From positions 1 through 64,000 of the forward strand of contig JAEKKN010000024.1 in NCBI GenBank assembly GCA_019510305.1: a stretch of 64,000 bases of DNA, read 5' to 3'. The notes beneath the pieces are model-generated. The model searched no databases. It was not told the origin of the DNA and saw nothing but the letters and a program-made list of their open reading frames with translations. The DNA is from Microbacterium sp. Lineage in GTDB: Bacteria; Actinomycetota; Actinomycetes; Actinomycetales; Microbacteriaceae. Numbering within the stretch: the stretch's first letter is position 1; the number at the start of each line of letters is the position of its first letter. This document shows, piece by piece, positions 33,860 to 42,416 of this stretch. A program made the position numbers and the translations under genes.

Positions 33860-34309
33860 TCAGGTGAGGGCCGAAGTCCCCTGCAGCGCGTGCACGACGG
33901 GTGAGAGCTCGGGCTGCGCGACCGCCTCGCCGAGCGTGCGTTCGAGTGTCTCGTCGTGGATGGGATGCGCCTTCTCGTACAGCTCGCGCCCGGTCGGGGT
34001 CAGCTCGGTGTAGATGCCGCGGCGGTCGTCGGCGCACAGGATGCGGGTGAGCAGCCCGCGATCCTCGAGACGCGTGACGAGTCGTGTGGTGGCGCTCGGG
34101 CTCAGCGCCGCCGCGCGGGCCAGCTGCTGCATCCGCATGTGCCAGCCGTCCTGCCGGCTGAGCGCGTCGAGCACGGTGTATTCGACGACGGAGAGATCGA
34201 CGGATGCTCCGAGTGCGCGTTCGAGCTCGGTCTCGATGATTCCGTGCAGAGCCGCCAGCGTGCGCCATCCGCGTGCCCGGATCTCGACGGCGTCGTCGGA
34301 GATGCCCAT
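33860..34309 (-). CDS. MarR-family transcriptional regulator
   Basis: A 149-residue winged-helix repressor. The recognition region is 'QLARAAALSPSATTRLVTRL' and the wing is 'RILCADDRRGIYTELTPTG', both typical of MarR. I start at ATG 34309, preceded by GGAGG. It is divergent from an MFS exporter. Long inverted repeats in the 108-bp intergenic region are likely its operators, so it probably represses both itself and the exporter until a drug or phenolic ligand binds. Confidence 0.92.
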   Translation of the reverse strand: MGISDDAVEIRARGWRTLAALHGIIETELERALGASVDLSVVEYTVLDALSRQDGWHMRMQQLARAAALSPSATTRLVTRLEDRGLLTRILCADDRRGIYTELTPTGRELYEKAHPIHDETLERTLGEAVAQPELSPVVHALQGTSALT

Positions 34310-34322
34310 GATGTCCTCCACA

Positions 34323-34402
34323 AAAGTAGTTGCTTGCGCGGGATAATTGCGTGTGCAATGATTAATGCTCGCGACGCAACATCCCGCGTCTGCAACTACT
34401 TT
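34323..34402. promoter_or_regulatory. Divergent MarR/MFS operator region
   Basis: AAAGTAGTTGC (34323-34333) and GCAACTACTTT (34392-34402) are perfect inverted copies near the two ends of the divergent region. A central palindrome ATTGC-GTGT-GCAAT (34346-34359) and a GATAAT -10-like element (34342-34347) lie between them. This fits one regulator controlling both promoters. Confidence 0.6.
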
Positions 34403-34417
34403 AGCAGAGAGCTCATC

Positions 34418-35605
34418 ATGCCACTCGGACTCATCGCACTCGCCATCGGCGCCTTCGGGATCGGACTCACAGAGTTCGTGATCATGGGCCTGCTGCCCGA
34501 GGTCGCCGCCGATTTCGGCGTCACCGAAGCCACCGCAGGCTGGCTCATCTCGGGCTATGCGCTCAGCGTCGTCGTCGGCGCCCTCGGCCTCACGGCGGCA
34601 ACCACACGACTGCCACGCAAACCCGTTCTGCTGGGACTCGTCGTGCTGTTCATCGCGGGCAACGCGCTCACCGCGCTGGCCTCCGACTACCCGGCGGCCA
34701 TGGCCGGCCGCATCATCGCCGCGCTGTGCCACGGCGCGTTCTTCGGCATCGGCTCGGTCGTCGCGGCAGACCTCGTCGCTCCGGCCAAGAAGGCTCGCGC
34801 GATCGCCATCATGTTCACGGGACTCACGGCCGCCAACGTGTTCGGCGTGCCATTCGGCACGTTCGTCGGACAGCAGTTCGGCTGGCGTGCGACGTTCTGG
34901 GCCATCTCCGCGATCGGAGTGGTCGCCTTCGCCGGCATCGCGCTGCTCGTCACCGTACCGCCCGCCACGGGTGAGAAGGTGAGCCTGGTGCACGAGCTCC
35001 GCGCCTTCCGCTCAGGGCAGGTCAGGCTCTCACTCACCGTGACCGTGCTCGCGTACGGCGGCATGTTCGGCGCCTTCACCTACATCGCGTACACGCTCAC
35101 CGGGGTGACCGGCTTCGCGGCCTCCGCCGTGCCGTGGCTGCTCGTCCTGTTCGGGATCGGCCTCGTGATCGGCAACGCCGTGGGCGGACGCCTCGCCGAT
35201 CGCTCGATCGACCGCACGCTGCTCGGCTTCACCGGTCTGCTGCTGCTGATCCTGATCGCCTTCGGACTGCTCGCCTGGTCGCAGCCCGCCACCATCGTGA
35301 TCCTCGTGCTGCTCGGCGCGTTCGGCTTCGGCACGGTTCCCGGCCTGCAGAGCCGCATCATGCAGTACGCAGGCGGAGCCCCCACGCTCGCGTCCGGCGC
35401 CAACATCGGCGCCTTCAACGTCGGCAACGCGCTGGGCGCGTGGGCCGGCGGCCTCGGCATCGCTGCAGGACTCGGCTACACCTCGCCCATCTGGATCGGC
35501 GCCGCCATCACGGCATCCGGTCTGGTCGTGATGATCGTCGCCGCCCTCACGGCGCGACCCGCCCGGCACTCTGCGACCGGCACCGTCCGCACCGTCGCCG
35601 CCTGA
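34418..35605 (+). CDS. MFS drug/sugar efflux transporter (DHA1-like)
   Basis: Twelve-helix major-facilitator exporter of 395 residues. The N-terminal half has 'EFVIMGLLPEVAADFGV', motif A-like 'TTRLPRKPVLL' and 'GRIIAALCHGAFFGIGSV', typical of the arabinose-efflux/Cmx-type DHA1 group. Start ATG 34418 is preceded by AGAGAG. It is divergent from and presumably repressed by the MarR protein. The aldo/keto reductase begins 25 bp after its stop, suggesting joint induction by a xenobiotic or reactive aldehyde. Confidence 0.9.
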   Translation: MPLGLIALAIGAFGIGLTEFVIMGLLPEVAADFGVTEATAGWLISGYALSVVVGALGLTAATTRLPRKPVLLGLVVLFIAGNALTALASDYPAAMAGRIIAALCHGAFFGIGSVVAADLVAPAKKARAIAIMFTGLTAANVFGVPFGTFVGQQFGWRATFWAISAIGVVAFAGIALLVTVPPATGEKVSLVHELRAFRSGQVRLSLTVTVLAYGGMFGAFTYIAYTLTGVTGFAASAVPWLLVLFGIGLVIGNAVGGRLADRSIDRTLLGFTGLLLLILIAFGLLAWSQPATIVILVLLGAFGFGTVPGLQSRIMQYAGGAPTLASGANIGAFNVGNALGAWAGGLGIAAGLGYTSPIWIGAAITASGLVVMIVAALTARPARHSATGTVRTVAA

Positions 35606-35630
35606 CCGCACCCCCACAGAAAGCAAGAGA

Positions 35631-36455
35631 ATGACCATCCCCACCCTCACCCTGAACAACGGCATCGAGATGCCCCAGCTCGGCTTCGGCGTCTTCCAGG
35701 TGCCGGATGCCGAGACGACCGCAGCCGTGTCGGCGGCGCTCGAGGCCGGCTACCGGAGCATCGACACCGCCGCGATCTACGGCAACGAGGCGGGCGTCGG
35801 TCGAGCGCTGGCGGAGTCGGGCATCGCCCGCGACGACCTCTTCGTCACCTCGAAGGTCTGGATCAGCGACCACGGCTACGACAGCACTCTGCGCGCGTAC
35901 GACGCCGCGCTGGAGCGACTGGGACTCGACCACCTCGACCTGTTCCTCATCCATTGGCCGACTCCCGCTGCGGGCACCTATCCCGAGACATGGCGCGCTC
36001 TCGAGAGGCTCTACGCCGACGGACGCGTGCGAGCGATCGGCGTCTCGAACTTCGAGCCCGAGCATCTCATGCGTCTCGAGACCGAGTCGGGCATCGTTCC
36101 CGCGGTGAACCAGGTCGAGCTGCACCCCGCGCTGCAGAACCGTGCGGTCGTCGAGGCGAACAGCGCTCGCGGCATCGTGACCGAGGCGTGGAGCCCGCTC
36201 GCCCAGGGGGCGGTGCTCGGCGACCCGGCCGTGCTCTCGATCGCCGAGCTCCACGGGAGGACTCCTGCGCAGGTCGTGCTCCGCTGGCACTTGCAGCAGA
36301 GGCGCATCGTGATCCCGAAGTCGGTGACGCCCGCGCGCATCGCCGAGAACCTCGACGTCTTCGGCTTCGACCTGTCGGCGGACGAGCTCGCGGCGATCGA
36401 CGGGCTCGAACGCGATGGCCGCACCGGCCCGCACCCGGCGGAGTTCAACGGATGA
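35631..36455 (+). CDS. Aldo/keto reductase
   Basis: NADPH-dependent reductase of 274 residues with a TIM barrel. The catalytic tetrad is visible as Asp45 ('YRSIDTAAIYG'), Tyr50, Lys75 ('VTSKVW') and His108 ('LFLIHWP'). The cofactor-binding 'IPKSVTPARIAENLD' region is conserved. It resembles 2,5-diketo-D-gluconate reductase-like AKR5 members. Probably co-transcribed with the upstream exporter. Its last 11 bases overlap the 3' end of the convergent shikimate dehydrogenase gene. Confidence 0.92.
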   Translation: MTIPTLTLNNGIEMPQLGFGVFQVPDAETTAAVSAALEAGYRSIDTAAIYGNEAGVGRALAESGIARDDLFVTSKVWISDHGYDSTLRAYDAALERLGLDHLDLFLIHWPTPAAGTYPETWRALERLYADGRVRAIGVSNFEPEHLMRLETESGIVPAVNQVELHPALQNRAVVEANSARGIVTEAWSPLAQGAVLGDPAVLSIAELHGRTPAQVVLRWHLQQRRIVIPKSVTPARIAENLDVFGFDLSADELAAIDGLERDGRTGPHPAEFNG

Positions 36456-37275
36456 GATCGGGCTGCTGCGCCCGCATGAACTCCTCGGCCGCGCGCACCT
36501 GATCGGCGCTCGGGCGGATGCCGGTGTACAGCACGAACTGCTCGAGCGCCTGCAGCGTCGCGACCTCCGCGCCGGTGATGACGGTCTTCCCCGCGGCACG
36601 GCCGGCCCGCACCAGCGGGGTCTCGGCGGGCAGCGCCACGACGTCGAACACGACGGATGCCGCCGACACCTGCTCCTCGCTGAACGACAGGTCGTGCTCC
36701 TCCGTTCCCCCGGCCATGCCGATGGGCGTGATGTTCACGATGATGTCCGCCGTGCGGGCCCCGGCGTCCGCGGTCCAGTCGAAGCCGTAGAGATCGGCGA
36801 GACCGCGCCCGTTCGCCTCATTGCGCGCAGCGATCGTCACCTTCGTGAATCCCGCGTCGCGGAAGGCGGCGGCGGTGGCCTTGGCCATGCCACCCGAACC
36901 CTTCAGCAGTACAGCGGCCGCGGCATCCAGTCCGTTCCGCGCGATCAGCTGCGCGATGGCCGAGTAGTCGGTGTTGTACGCCGTGAGCACGCCGTCGTCG
37001 TTGACGATCGTGTTGACCGAATCGATCGCGGAGGCAGAGGGATCCATGCGGTCGACGAGCGCGATCACGTCCTCCTTGTAGGGCATCGATATCGCGCATC
37101 CGCGGATGCCGAGACCGCGGACTCCTGCGATCGCCTGCCCGAGATCCGTAGGCGCGAAGGCCTTGTAGATCCAGTTCAGGCCGAGCTCCTCGTAGAGGAA
37201 GTTGTGGAATCGGGTGCCGTTGTTGCTCGGACGCGCCGAGAGCGAGATGCACAGGGTCATGTCCTTGTTCAGCAT
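36445..37275 (-). CDS. Shikimate 5-dehydrogenase-family protein
   Basis: A Rossmann oxidoreductase of 276 residues. The substrate-binding N-terminus has 'LCISLSARPSNNGTRFHN', and the catalytic Lys lies in 'ISMPYKEDV'. The nucleotide-binding turn reads 'LLKGSGGMAKA', with Gly-rich GSGGMA matching the family. It may be the biosynthetic AroE or a paralogue of quinate/shikimate type; no aro genes are adjacent. The start is uncertain between ATG 37275 and GTG 37281 because neither has a clear ribosome-binding site. It overlaps the aldo/keto reductase 3' end by 11 bp. Confidence 0.85.
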   Translation of the reverse strand: MLNKDMTLCISLSARPSNNGTRFHNFLYEELGLNWIYKAFAPTDLGQAIAGVRGLGIRGCAISMPYKEDVIALVDRMDPSASAIDSVNTIVNDDGVLTAYNTDYSAIAQLIARNGLDAAAAVLLKGSGGMAKATAAAFRDAGFTKVTIAARNEANGRGLADLYGFDWTADAGARTADIIVNITPIGMAGGTEEHDLSFSEEQVSAASVVFDVVALPAETPLVRAGRAAGKTVITGAEVATLQALEQFVLYTGIRPSADQVRAAEEFMRAQQPDLIR

Positions 37276-37320
37276 GGTCACGCCACAAGGGTAACGCTCT
37301 CGGGAACCGAATTCCGGGGG

Positions 37321-37350
37321 CTGACGGGAACGGTCGGGGTCGCCTAGGGT
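37321..37350 (+). promoter_or_regulatory. Predicted promoter of the structured RNA
   Basis: CTGACG (37321-37326), 18-bp spacer and TAGGGT (37345-37350), predicting a start near 37357. No protein gene lies directly downstream. Confidence 0.5.
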
Positions 37351-37356
37351 GTAGGT

Positions 37357-37633
37357 GCATGCACAGGGGATTGATCGTCTCCGTCCTTCCCCAGAGGACG
37401 GGAAGCCTTCCCCAGAGGCGCGACGATCCGTGTATGCGATTGGGCCCCCTCGAGCAGTTCAGTCCCCAATGGGCCGCTCGAGGGGGTCGCTATCCCCCTC
37501 CTGAAGATTTTCGAAGAATGTCCCCCAAATGGGGGACAAGGACGTCGCGTTGGGGATATGCTTATTCCTGACGCACCCTCCGGTCGTCTTCGGCCCTCAT
37601 CGCTCCCCCCGCGGTGAGGGCCACACAATTTTT
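37357..37633 (+). ncRNA. Candidate structured small RNA, unassigned
   Basis: This stretch has a predicted promoter and terminator but no credible gene. The only plus-strand frame (37359-37571) uses many A/T third positions, unlike neighbouring genes. Predicted helices: GATCGTC (37373-37379) with GACGATC (37422-37428) encloses two hairpins with the same TCCCCAG loop (37381-37401; 37405-37419), produced by a 13-nt repeat CCTTCCCCAGAGG. An 11-bp hairpin follows (37445-37455 with 37476-37486), then GTCCCCC-AAAT-GGGGGAC (37520-37537), then a terminator. I cannot match it to a known family; C-rich loops recall actinobacterial 6C RNA, but the arrangement differs. Confidence 0.5.
37592..37633 (+). 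terminator. Intrinsic terminator with C6 loop
   Basis: Perfect 8-bp stem GGCCCTCA/TGAGGGCC (37592-37599 with 37615-37622). The 15-nt loop contains six consecutive C, and TTTTT follows at 37629-37633. The 37634-37792 stretch then holds the presumed cold-shock promoter and leader. Confidence 0.7.
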
Positions 37634-37792
37634 CGGGCTCGAGCCGCGACCTCTGTGTGTCGCGACATGACGCCTCGTGCAACATTTCTGTTACGGGCTG
37701 ACCCCTGCTCTTCCGCTCACGCCGTGCTCCACTATCTTTGAGCTCGTCGGTGCATCCTGCGTCGGCTTCTTTTCCAGCAGAACAGGCAGTAA

Positions 37793-37999
37793 ATGAGCAC
37801 CCAGGGCACGGTCAAGTGGTTCAACTCGGAGAAGGGCTTCGGCTTCATCTCCCCCGACGACGGCGGCGCTGACGTTTTCGCGCACTACTCCGCCATCGAA
37901 GCATCCGGCTACCGGTCTCTCGAAGAGAACCAGCGAGTCGAGTTCGAGGTCGCGCAGGGCCCCAAGGGCCTGCAGGCAGAGAACATCCGCCCGCTCTAA
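37793..37999 (+). CDS. cspA: CspA-family cold-shock protein
   Basis: A 68-residue single-stranded nucleic-acid-binding protein with an OB fold. Both RNP motifs are intact: 'KGFGFIS' (RNP1) and 'DVFAHYSAI' (RNP2). It acts as an RNA chaperone. A leader of several tens of nucleotides is likely, since candidate -10 sequence near 37732 (TATCTT) lies about 55 bp upstream. The paralogue number cannot be judged from one window. Confidence 0.97.
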   Translation: MSTQGTVKWFNSEKGFGFISPDDGGADVFAHYSAIEASGYRSLEENQRVEFEVAQGPKGLQAENIRPL

Positions 38000-38014
38000 G
38001 CGCGGATTCCACCG

Positions 38015-38064
38015 GAACTCCCCGACCGGGGCCGACATCATGTGCGGCATCCGGCGGGGAGTTC
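38015..38064 (+). terminator. Probable terminator of cspA
   Basis: GAACTCCCC (38015-38023) pairs with GGGGAGTTC (38056-38064) over a 32-nt arm and is followed by TGTGCTTTCC. Confidence 0.5.
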
Positions 38065-38103
38065 TGTGCTTTCCGGTGGCTCTCTCGGAGGAGAACGCGC
38101 ACT

Positions 38104-38155
38104 CGGGAGGAGCTTCGGGCTGAAATCCTCAGCCTGAGCGCGGGAACTCCTCCCG
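38104..38155. terminator. Two-tier hairpin between cspA and the HAD gene
   Basis: CGGGAGGAG (38104-38112) pairs with CTCCTCCCG (38147-38155); inside, GGCTGA (38118-38123) pairs with TCAGCC (38129-38134). It lies 51 bp beyond the HAD stop and may terminate that operon. No T-run is obvious. Confidence 0.4.
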
Positions 38156-38205
38156 AACGCGTGGCGGCGCGCGCCGCTCCCGGAGGAGTGGCGCCGACGC
38201 GGGGT

Positions 38206-38871
38206 TCAGCTCAGCAGCAGGGCGCGCAGCTCCTCGGCGGATGCTGCGCGGAACGCTGCGTCATCGCCCTCGTGCGCGTCGCTGAAGCCCCATTCGACGA
38301 AGATCACGGGCACGCCGTTGACGTTGCCACCTTCGACGTCGTGGTGTCGATCTCCGATCAGCACGGGGCGAGAGGTGTCGGCTCCCCGCTCCGTCAGGCG
38401 CTTGAGAGCCTCGACGACGATGTCGGCCTTCGAGGCGAGAGTCGATTCGTCGGGCGTCGCACCCACCGTGGCGAGGAAGTACGGGCGCAGCTCGAAGTGG
38501 TCGACGAGCGCGTCGACCTGGTTCTCCGGCTTCGAGCTCGCCGTCGCCTGCGGGACGCCGGCGGCGTGCAGCTCGCGGATGATCTCGGGCACGCCGGGGT
38601 ACGTGTTCACGTCGGTCGTGTACCCGTCGGCCTTGCCGAGCGTGCGGTAGAAGGCGACGGCCTCGGACGACTGCTCGGGCGTCATGCCCGCCTGCACCTG
38701 GAACGACTCGAACATCGGCGGACCGATCCAGTGCACGAGGTCGTCCCTCGTCGGCGCCGGGTGCCCGAAATGCGTGAGGGCGACGTTCAGCCGACGGAGG
38801 ATCCCGACGGACGCGTCGATGATCGTGCCGTCGACGTCCCAGAGGACGCAGGAATAGGGGGAGGAGGGCAT
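38206..38871 (-). CDS. HAD-superfamily phosphatase, phosphoglycolate-phosphatase-like
   Basis: A 221-residue haloacid-dehalogenase hydrolase. Motif I is 'LWDVDGTIIDAS' (nucleophile and acid/base Asp), motif II/III regions include 'ATASSKPENQVD' and 'ASKADIV', and motif IV is 'LIGDRHHDVEGG'. The cap domain follows motif I. The sequence resembles Gph/PpaX-type phosphatases; the substrate is not determinable. It starts 31 bp downstream of nucS on the same strand, so it is the last gene of a three-gene unit. Confidence 0.9.
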   Translation of the reverse strand: MPSSPYSCVLWDVDGTIIDASVGILRRLNVALTHFGHPAPTRDDLVHWIGPPMFESFQVQAGMTPEQSSEAVAFYRTLGKADGYTTDVNTYPGVPEIIRELHAAGVPQATASSKPENQVDALVDHFELRPYFLATVGATPDESTLASKADIVVEALKRLTERGADTSRPVLIGDRHHDVEGGNVNGVPVIFVEWGFSDAHEGDDAAFRAASAEELRALLLS

Positions 38872-38902
38872 GCTTCCAGCCTATGGGCTGCGACTGCGCG
38901 GC

Positions 38903-39598
38903 TCAGAACAGCCGGGGGATGCCCGACTCGATGCCCTTCATGTCGTCGTAGTCGAGCACCAGGCAGCGGATGCCGCGGTCTTCGGCGAGCACGCGGGCCT
39001 GGGGCTTGATCTCCTGCGCCGCGAAGACGCCCTGCACGGGGGAGAGGTGCGGGTCGCGGCCGAGCAGCTCGAGGTAGCGGGTGAGCTGCTCGACGCCGTC
39101 GATGTCGCCACGGCGCTTCACCTCGACAGCGATCGCCACGCCGCCGGCATCGCGCACCAGAAGGTCGACGGGACCGATCGCCGTCGGGTACTCGCGGCGC
39201 ACCAGCGTCGCCCCCTCGGAGATCAGGTCGACCTGCTCGGCGAGAAGGCGCTGCAGATCGGCCTCGACGCCGTCCTTCTGCAGGCCGGGGTCGATGCCGA
39301 GGTCGTGGTTCGAATCGTGGATGATCTCGTAGATCTGCACGCGCAGGGCGTCGCCGGTCTTCTTGTGCGTGACTCGCCACACCTCGACGACCCCCGCGAT
39401 CGCCTCTTCCTCGCCCGGCTCCTCGGGAGCGAGCGTGCAGGGAGGGCTCATCCAGTTCAGCGGCTTGTAGCTGCCGCCGTCGGAGTGAACGAGCAGACTC
39501 CCGTCGCCCTTGTGCACCAGCAGACGCGTGGCGAGAGGGAGGTGGGCATTGAGCCGCCCGGTGTAGTCCACGGAGCAGCGGGCGATGACGAGACGCAC
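38903..39598 (-). CDS. nucS: NucS/EndoMS mismatch-specific endonuclease
   Basis: Actinobacterial non-canonical mismatch-repair nuclease of 231 residues that replaces MutS/MutL. The N-terminal domain starts '[16 protein letters not shown]' with the conserved 'WMSPPC' segment. The C-terminal RecB-like nuclease has '[12 protein letters not shown]' and '[18 protein letters not shown]', carrying the D-x(n)-E-x-K catalytic residues, and ends in 'IPRLF', resembling the clamp-interacting C-terminus. Its presence is itself a marker of Actinobacteria. Confidence 0.96.
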   Translation of the reverse strand: MRLVIARCSVDYTGRLNAHLPLATRLLVHKGDGSLLVHSDGGSYKPLNWMSPPCTLAPEEPGEEEAIAGVVEVWRVTHKKTGDALRVQIYEIIHDSNHDLGIDPGLQKDGVEADLQRLLAEQVDLISEGATLVRREYPTAIGPVDLLVRDAGGVAIAVEVKRRGDIDGVEQLTRYLELLGRDPHLSPVQGVFAAQEIKPQARVLAEDRGIRCLVLDYDDMKGIESGIPRLF

Positions 39599-39626
39599 CC
39601 GTCGAGCCTACTTCGTCGCGGAGCCG

Positions 39627-40457
39627 TCAGCGGCCGAGCATCCCGTCGAGCGCATCGAAGACACCGAGCTCGGCCGCCGCCGAACGTGCGACCAGGAACC
39701 CGATGATCCCGATGAGCCAGGCCGTGTTCTCCGCACCGGTGCGCTGCATCCAGGCGGCGAACCGCTCGAGCGGCCGCTGCACGAGCGGCGCGGCGACCAC
39801 CCGCAGCGCGAGCAGGACGAGAGCCGGGGCCACCATGAGGGCGCAGTACGCGACGAGGGAGAGGACCCGGAAGGGCGTGCTGACGCCGGCGTCGGCGAGC
39901 ATCGTCATCGCGAGGATGTAGGGGAGCATCGTGGCGACCTCGACCAGCCCGGCCGTGATGGCGACGGCCATCACCGCTGCGCCACGGGTCCGAGGATCGA
40001 GCAGGCGATCCCGCCAGCGGGTCACGCGGCCCGACGGCGCCGCATCGGACTCGGTGGGCGCGGCCGCCTCGTGATCGCTGGAGCCGGTCGTGACGGATGC
40101 CGACGCCGCCGCACGCGCAGGGGCTCGGTGCGTCGACGCGGGCGGCCCGGTCGGCATCGTGAAGGCGACGATGATCAGCCCGACCCCTACCACGAGACGC
40201 GTGACGACCCCGGCCGGCGAAGCGAGGAACCCGGAGGCGACGTCGACGACGTTGACCAGACCCCAGAGGAACAGCAGACCCACGAGCAGGTAGAACGCGC
40301 CGATCGTTCCGAGGTAGAGCAGAATGCGCCCGGTGCGCACACGTCCGGGACTGAGGAGGAGGAAGACGGGGATGAGCAGCGTGCCGACGCTGAGGCCGTC
40401 GACGAGAGCCAGCACGGCAAGTGCGAGGGGGAGGGGCAGGCCGCCGAGGAGTTCCAT
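39627..40457 (-). CDS. GAP-family (Sap-like) membrane protein
   Basis: It has 276 residues with six predicted transmembrane helices in two blocks, separated by an Ala/Ser-rich cytoplasmic linker (about 100-150). The opening 'LALVALVDGLSVGTLLIPV' type sequence matches the GAP/sulfolipid-1-addressing family, which in mycobacteria assists export of surface lipids. Its substrate here is unknown. I start at ATG 40457. It is 28 bp upstream of nucS and divergent from the two-component system (106-bp gap). Confidence 0.78.
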   Translation of the reverse strand: MELLGGLPLPLALAVLALVDGLSVGTLLIPVFLLLSPGRVRTGRILLYLGTIGAFYLLVGLLFLWGLVNVVDVASGFLASPAGVVTRLVVGVGLIIVAFTMPTGPPASTHRAPARAAASASVTTGSSDHEAAAPTESDAAPSGRVTRWRDRLLDPRTRGAAVMAVAITAGLVEVATMLPYILAMTMLADAGVSTPFRVLSLVAYCALMVAPALVLLALRVVAAPLVQRPLERFAAWMQRTGAENTAWLIGIIGFLVARSAAAELGVFDALDGMLGR

Positions 40458-40563
40458 GCTCCCAGCGTCACGCGGGCGACGCCGAGGCGGATCGGGCGAA
40501 GGTCGCGGTCGCCGTGGCCGATTTCTCATCCCTTGGTCGGATGCGGCCGTGGGGAGGTCGTGA

Positions 40564-41769
40564 TTGCATGAGGGGATGAAGGAGGCGACGGCTGACAGCA
40601 TCCGCGGCTGGTACCTGGCGCATCGCTCTCCGATCGACGCGCTGCTGATCGCCGGACTCAGCGTCGTCTCCGCTCTCCTCGGCTTCAGCGGGAACTGGAG
40701 CGTTCTCTCCGTGCTCCCCGCCGACGTCTCTCCCTGGTGGACGCTGGCGACGGCCGTGCCCGCGTGCGTCCTCGTGCTGACGAAGCACCGTGCGCCGTGG
40801 GCGTCGTTGATCGTCGCCACGGTGATATTCGGCGTCGACCTGTTCACGACCGGGGGACTCGGCCCGCTCGTCGTCCTCCTCGACGTGCTCTGGACCGCGG
40901 TGTTCGTCGCCCGCCCGTCCGTCCGCGGCCGTGTCCTCATCGCGGCTGCGGTCGGCGTCGCGGTCATCTTCATCATCGCGGTGATGAGACCGGAGGGGTC
41001 CGTTCCTCTCGCCCTTCTCGTCGCCGTCCAGTTCGGCGCCCTCGTCGGCACCGACTACTGGTGGGCGGTCGCGGTGTCCCAGGCGCACGAGCTCGCCGAA
41101 CTCCATCGTCAGCGTGCCGAGGAGGCGGCTGCTGTCGCTGAGCGAGATCGCGAGGAAGCGGTGCAGCGCGAGCGCGAGTCGATGGCGAGAGAACTGCACG
41201 ATGTGGTCGCCGGCCACGTGCTGGCGATGGCCATCCGAGCGGAGGCCGCGCTGTCGGTGCCGGCGGACGAGAAAGTCGACAGGGCCGCGCTGCGTGCCGT
41301 CAGGGATGCCGGACTCGACGCGCACAGCGCGCTGCGGTCGATGATCGTGGTGCTGCGCCGCGGCGACGGACAGCTGTCGCCGACGCCGCGGATCGACGAC
41401 ATCGGGGCGCTGGCCGCGGACGCGCGGCGGGCGGGGCTGCAGGTGGAGGTGACGGTGGCGCAGCTCGCCGCCATGCCGGCCGCCGTCGAGCAGGCGGCGG
41501 TGCGCATCGTGCGCGAGGCGCTGTCGAACTGCGTCCGGCACGCCAGCGGGTCGCACGTCGAGGTGAGGGTGGAGGACGCCGGCGACGGCGTGCATGTGCG
41601 GGTCGACTCCCGCGGAGGCGCCGAGCTCGTCGCGACGTCCTACGCCGGGGGAGGCTGGGGACTCAGCATGCTCGCTGAGAGGGTCGACGCCCTCGGCGGA
41701 CGGTTCTCGGCGGGCCCGCGGCCCGGCGGGTGGCGGGTCGATGCGCGACTTCCGGCGGCCGTGTCGTGA
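40564..41769 (+). CDS. NarL-type two-component sensor histidine kinase
   Basis: It has 401 residues. Four to five transmembrane helices occupy about 25-170 and form the sensor. A coiled coil follows, then HisKA_3 with the phospho-acceptor His212 in 'ARELHDVVAGHV'. The ATPase domain has an N-box 'VREALSNCVRHA' and G-box 'GGWGLSMLAERV'. I choose TTG 40564, which follows GGGGAGG by 6 bp; ATG 40576 would drop four residues and has a poorly spaced site. The response-regulator gene follows through a GTGA overlap. The signal is unknown. Confidence 0.9.
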   Translation: MHEGMKEATADSIRGWYLAHRSPIDALLIAGLSVVSALLGFSGNWSVLSVLPADVSPWWTLATAVPACVLVLTKHRAPWASLIVATVIFGVDLFTTGGLGPLVVLLDVLWTAVFVARPSVRGRVLIAAAVGVAVIFIIAVMRPEGSVPLALLVAVQFGALVGTDYWWAVAVSQAHELAELHRQRAEEAAAVAERDREEAVQRERESMARELHDVVAGHVLAMAIRAEAALSVPADEKVDRAALRAVRDAGLDAHSALRSMIVVLRRGDGQLSPTPRIDDIGALAADARRAGLQVEVTVAQLAAMPAAVEQAAVRIVREALSNCVRHASGSHVEVRVEDAGDGVHVRVDSRGGAELVATSYAGGGWGLSMLAERVDALGGRFSAGPRPGGWRVDARLPAAVS

Positions 41770-42410
41770 GCGGTGGACCGACCGTGCTCATCGCCGACGA
41801 CCACGCGGCGATCAGGGCGGGGCTGCGCATCATGCTGGAGTCTCACGGCGTCACCGTGGTGGGGGAGGCGGCCGACGGTGAAGTCGCGGTGCGGAACGCG
41901 GCCGCTCTGCGCCCGGACGTCGTGCTGATGGATCTGCGGATGCCGGGACGCGACGGCGTCTCGGCGACTCGCGAGATCGTCGAGCGCGGCCTGAGCGACG
42001 TGCTCGTGCTGACGAGCTTCGACGAGGACGAGCTGGTGTTCGGCGCGATCGGCGCGGGTGCGGCTGGCTTCCTGCTCAAGACCGCCGATGCCGCATCCCT
42101 GGTCGCCGCCGTGCGGGCGGTGGCCTCCGGCGACGGTGCACTCGACCCGCGCGTCACGAGGCGAGCGCTCGCCGCGGCAGCCCTCGCGGCGAAACCGTCG
42201 ACGACCGCCGAGGCACCGCTGCCGGCGCTGACCGCGCGTGAGCAGGAGGTTCTCGACGGCATCGTCTGCGGGTGGTCGAACGCTCAGCTCGCACAACGCC
42301 TGGGCATCAGCGTGCCGACCGTGAAGACGCATGTCTCGAATGTGCTCGCCAAGCTCGGCGCCCGCAGCCGTTCGCATGCGGCCGCGCTCGTGCGCCGGAT
42401 CGACGGGTGA
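41766..42410 (+). CDS. NarL/LuxR-family response regulator
   Basis: It has 214 residues from GTG 41766. The receiver domain has the acidic pocket 'IADDHAAIR' (Asp11/12) and the phospho-acceptor Asp56 in 'VLMDLRMPG'; the Lys is in 'FLLKTADA'. After an Ala-rich linker comes a LuxR-type helix-turn-helix ('LTAREQEVLDGIVCGWSNAQ', 'GISVPTVKTHVSNVLAKLG'). It is coupled to its kinase. Its targets are unknown; the divergent GAP-family gene is a candidate. Confidence 0.93.
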   Translation: MSGGPTVLIADDHAAIRAGLRIMLESHGVTVVGEAADGEVAVRNAAALRPDVVLMDLRMPGRDGVSATREIVERGLSDVLVLTSFDEDELVFGAIGAGAAGFLLKTADAASLVAAVRAVASGDGALDPRVTRRALAAAALAAKPSTTAEAPLPALTAREQEVLDGIVCGWSNAQLAQRLGISVPTVKTHVSNVLAKLGARSRSHAAALVRRIDG

Positions 42411-42416
42411 CGCCGA

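Noticed and set aside
37359..37571. 70-codon frame starting right at the predicted start point of the structured RNA
   Set aside because: Third codon positions are A/T-rich, unlike real genes nearby, and hairpins run through it; treated as non-coding.
37357..37633. Assignment of the RNA to the actinobacterial 6C family
   Set aside because: Only the terminator loop has six consecutive C; the other loops have four or five C or none, and I cannot confirm the family consensus by eye.
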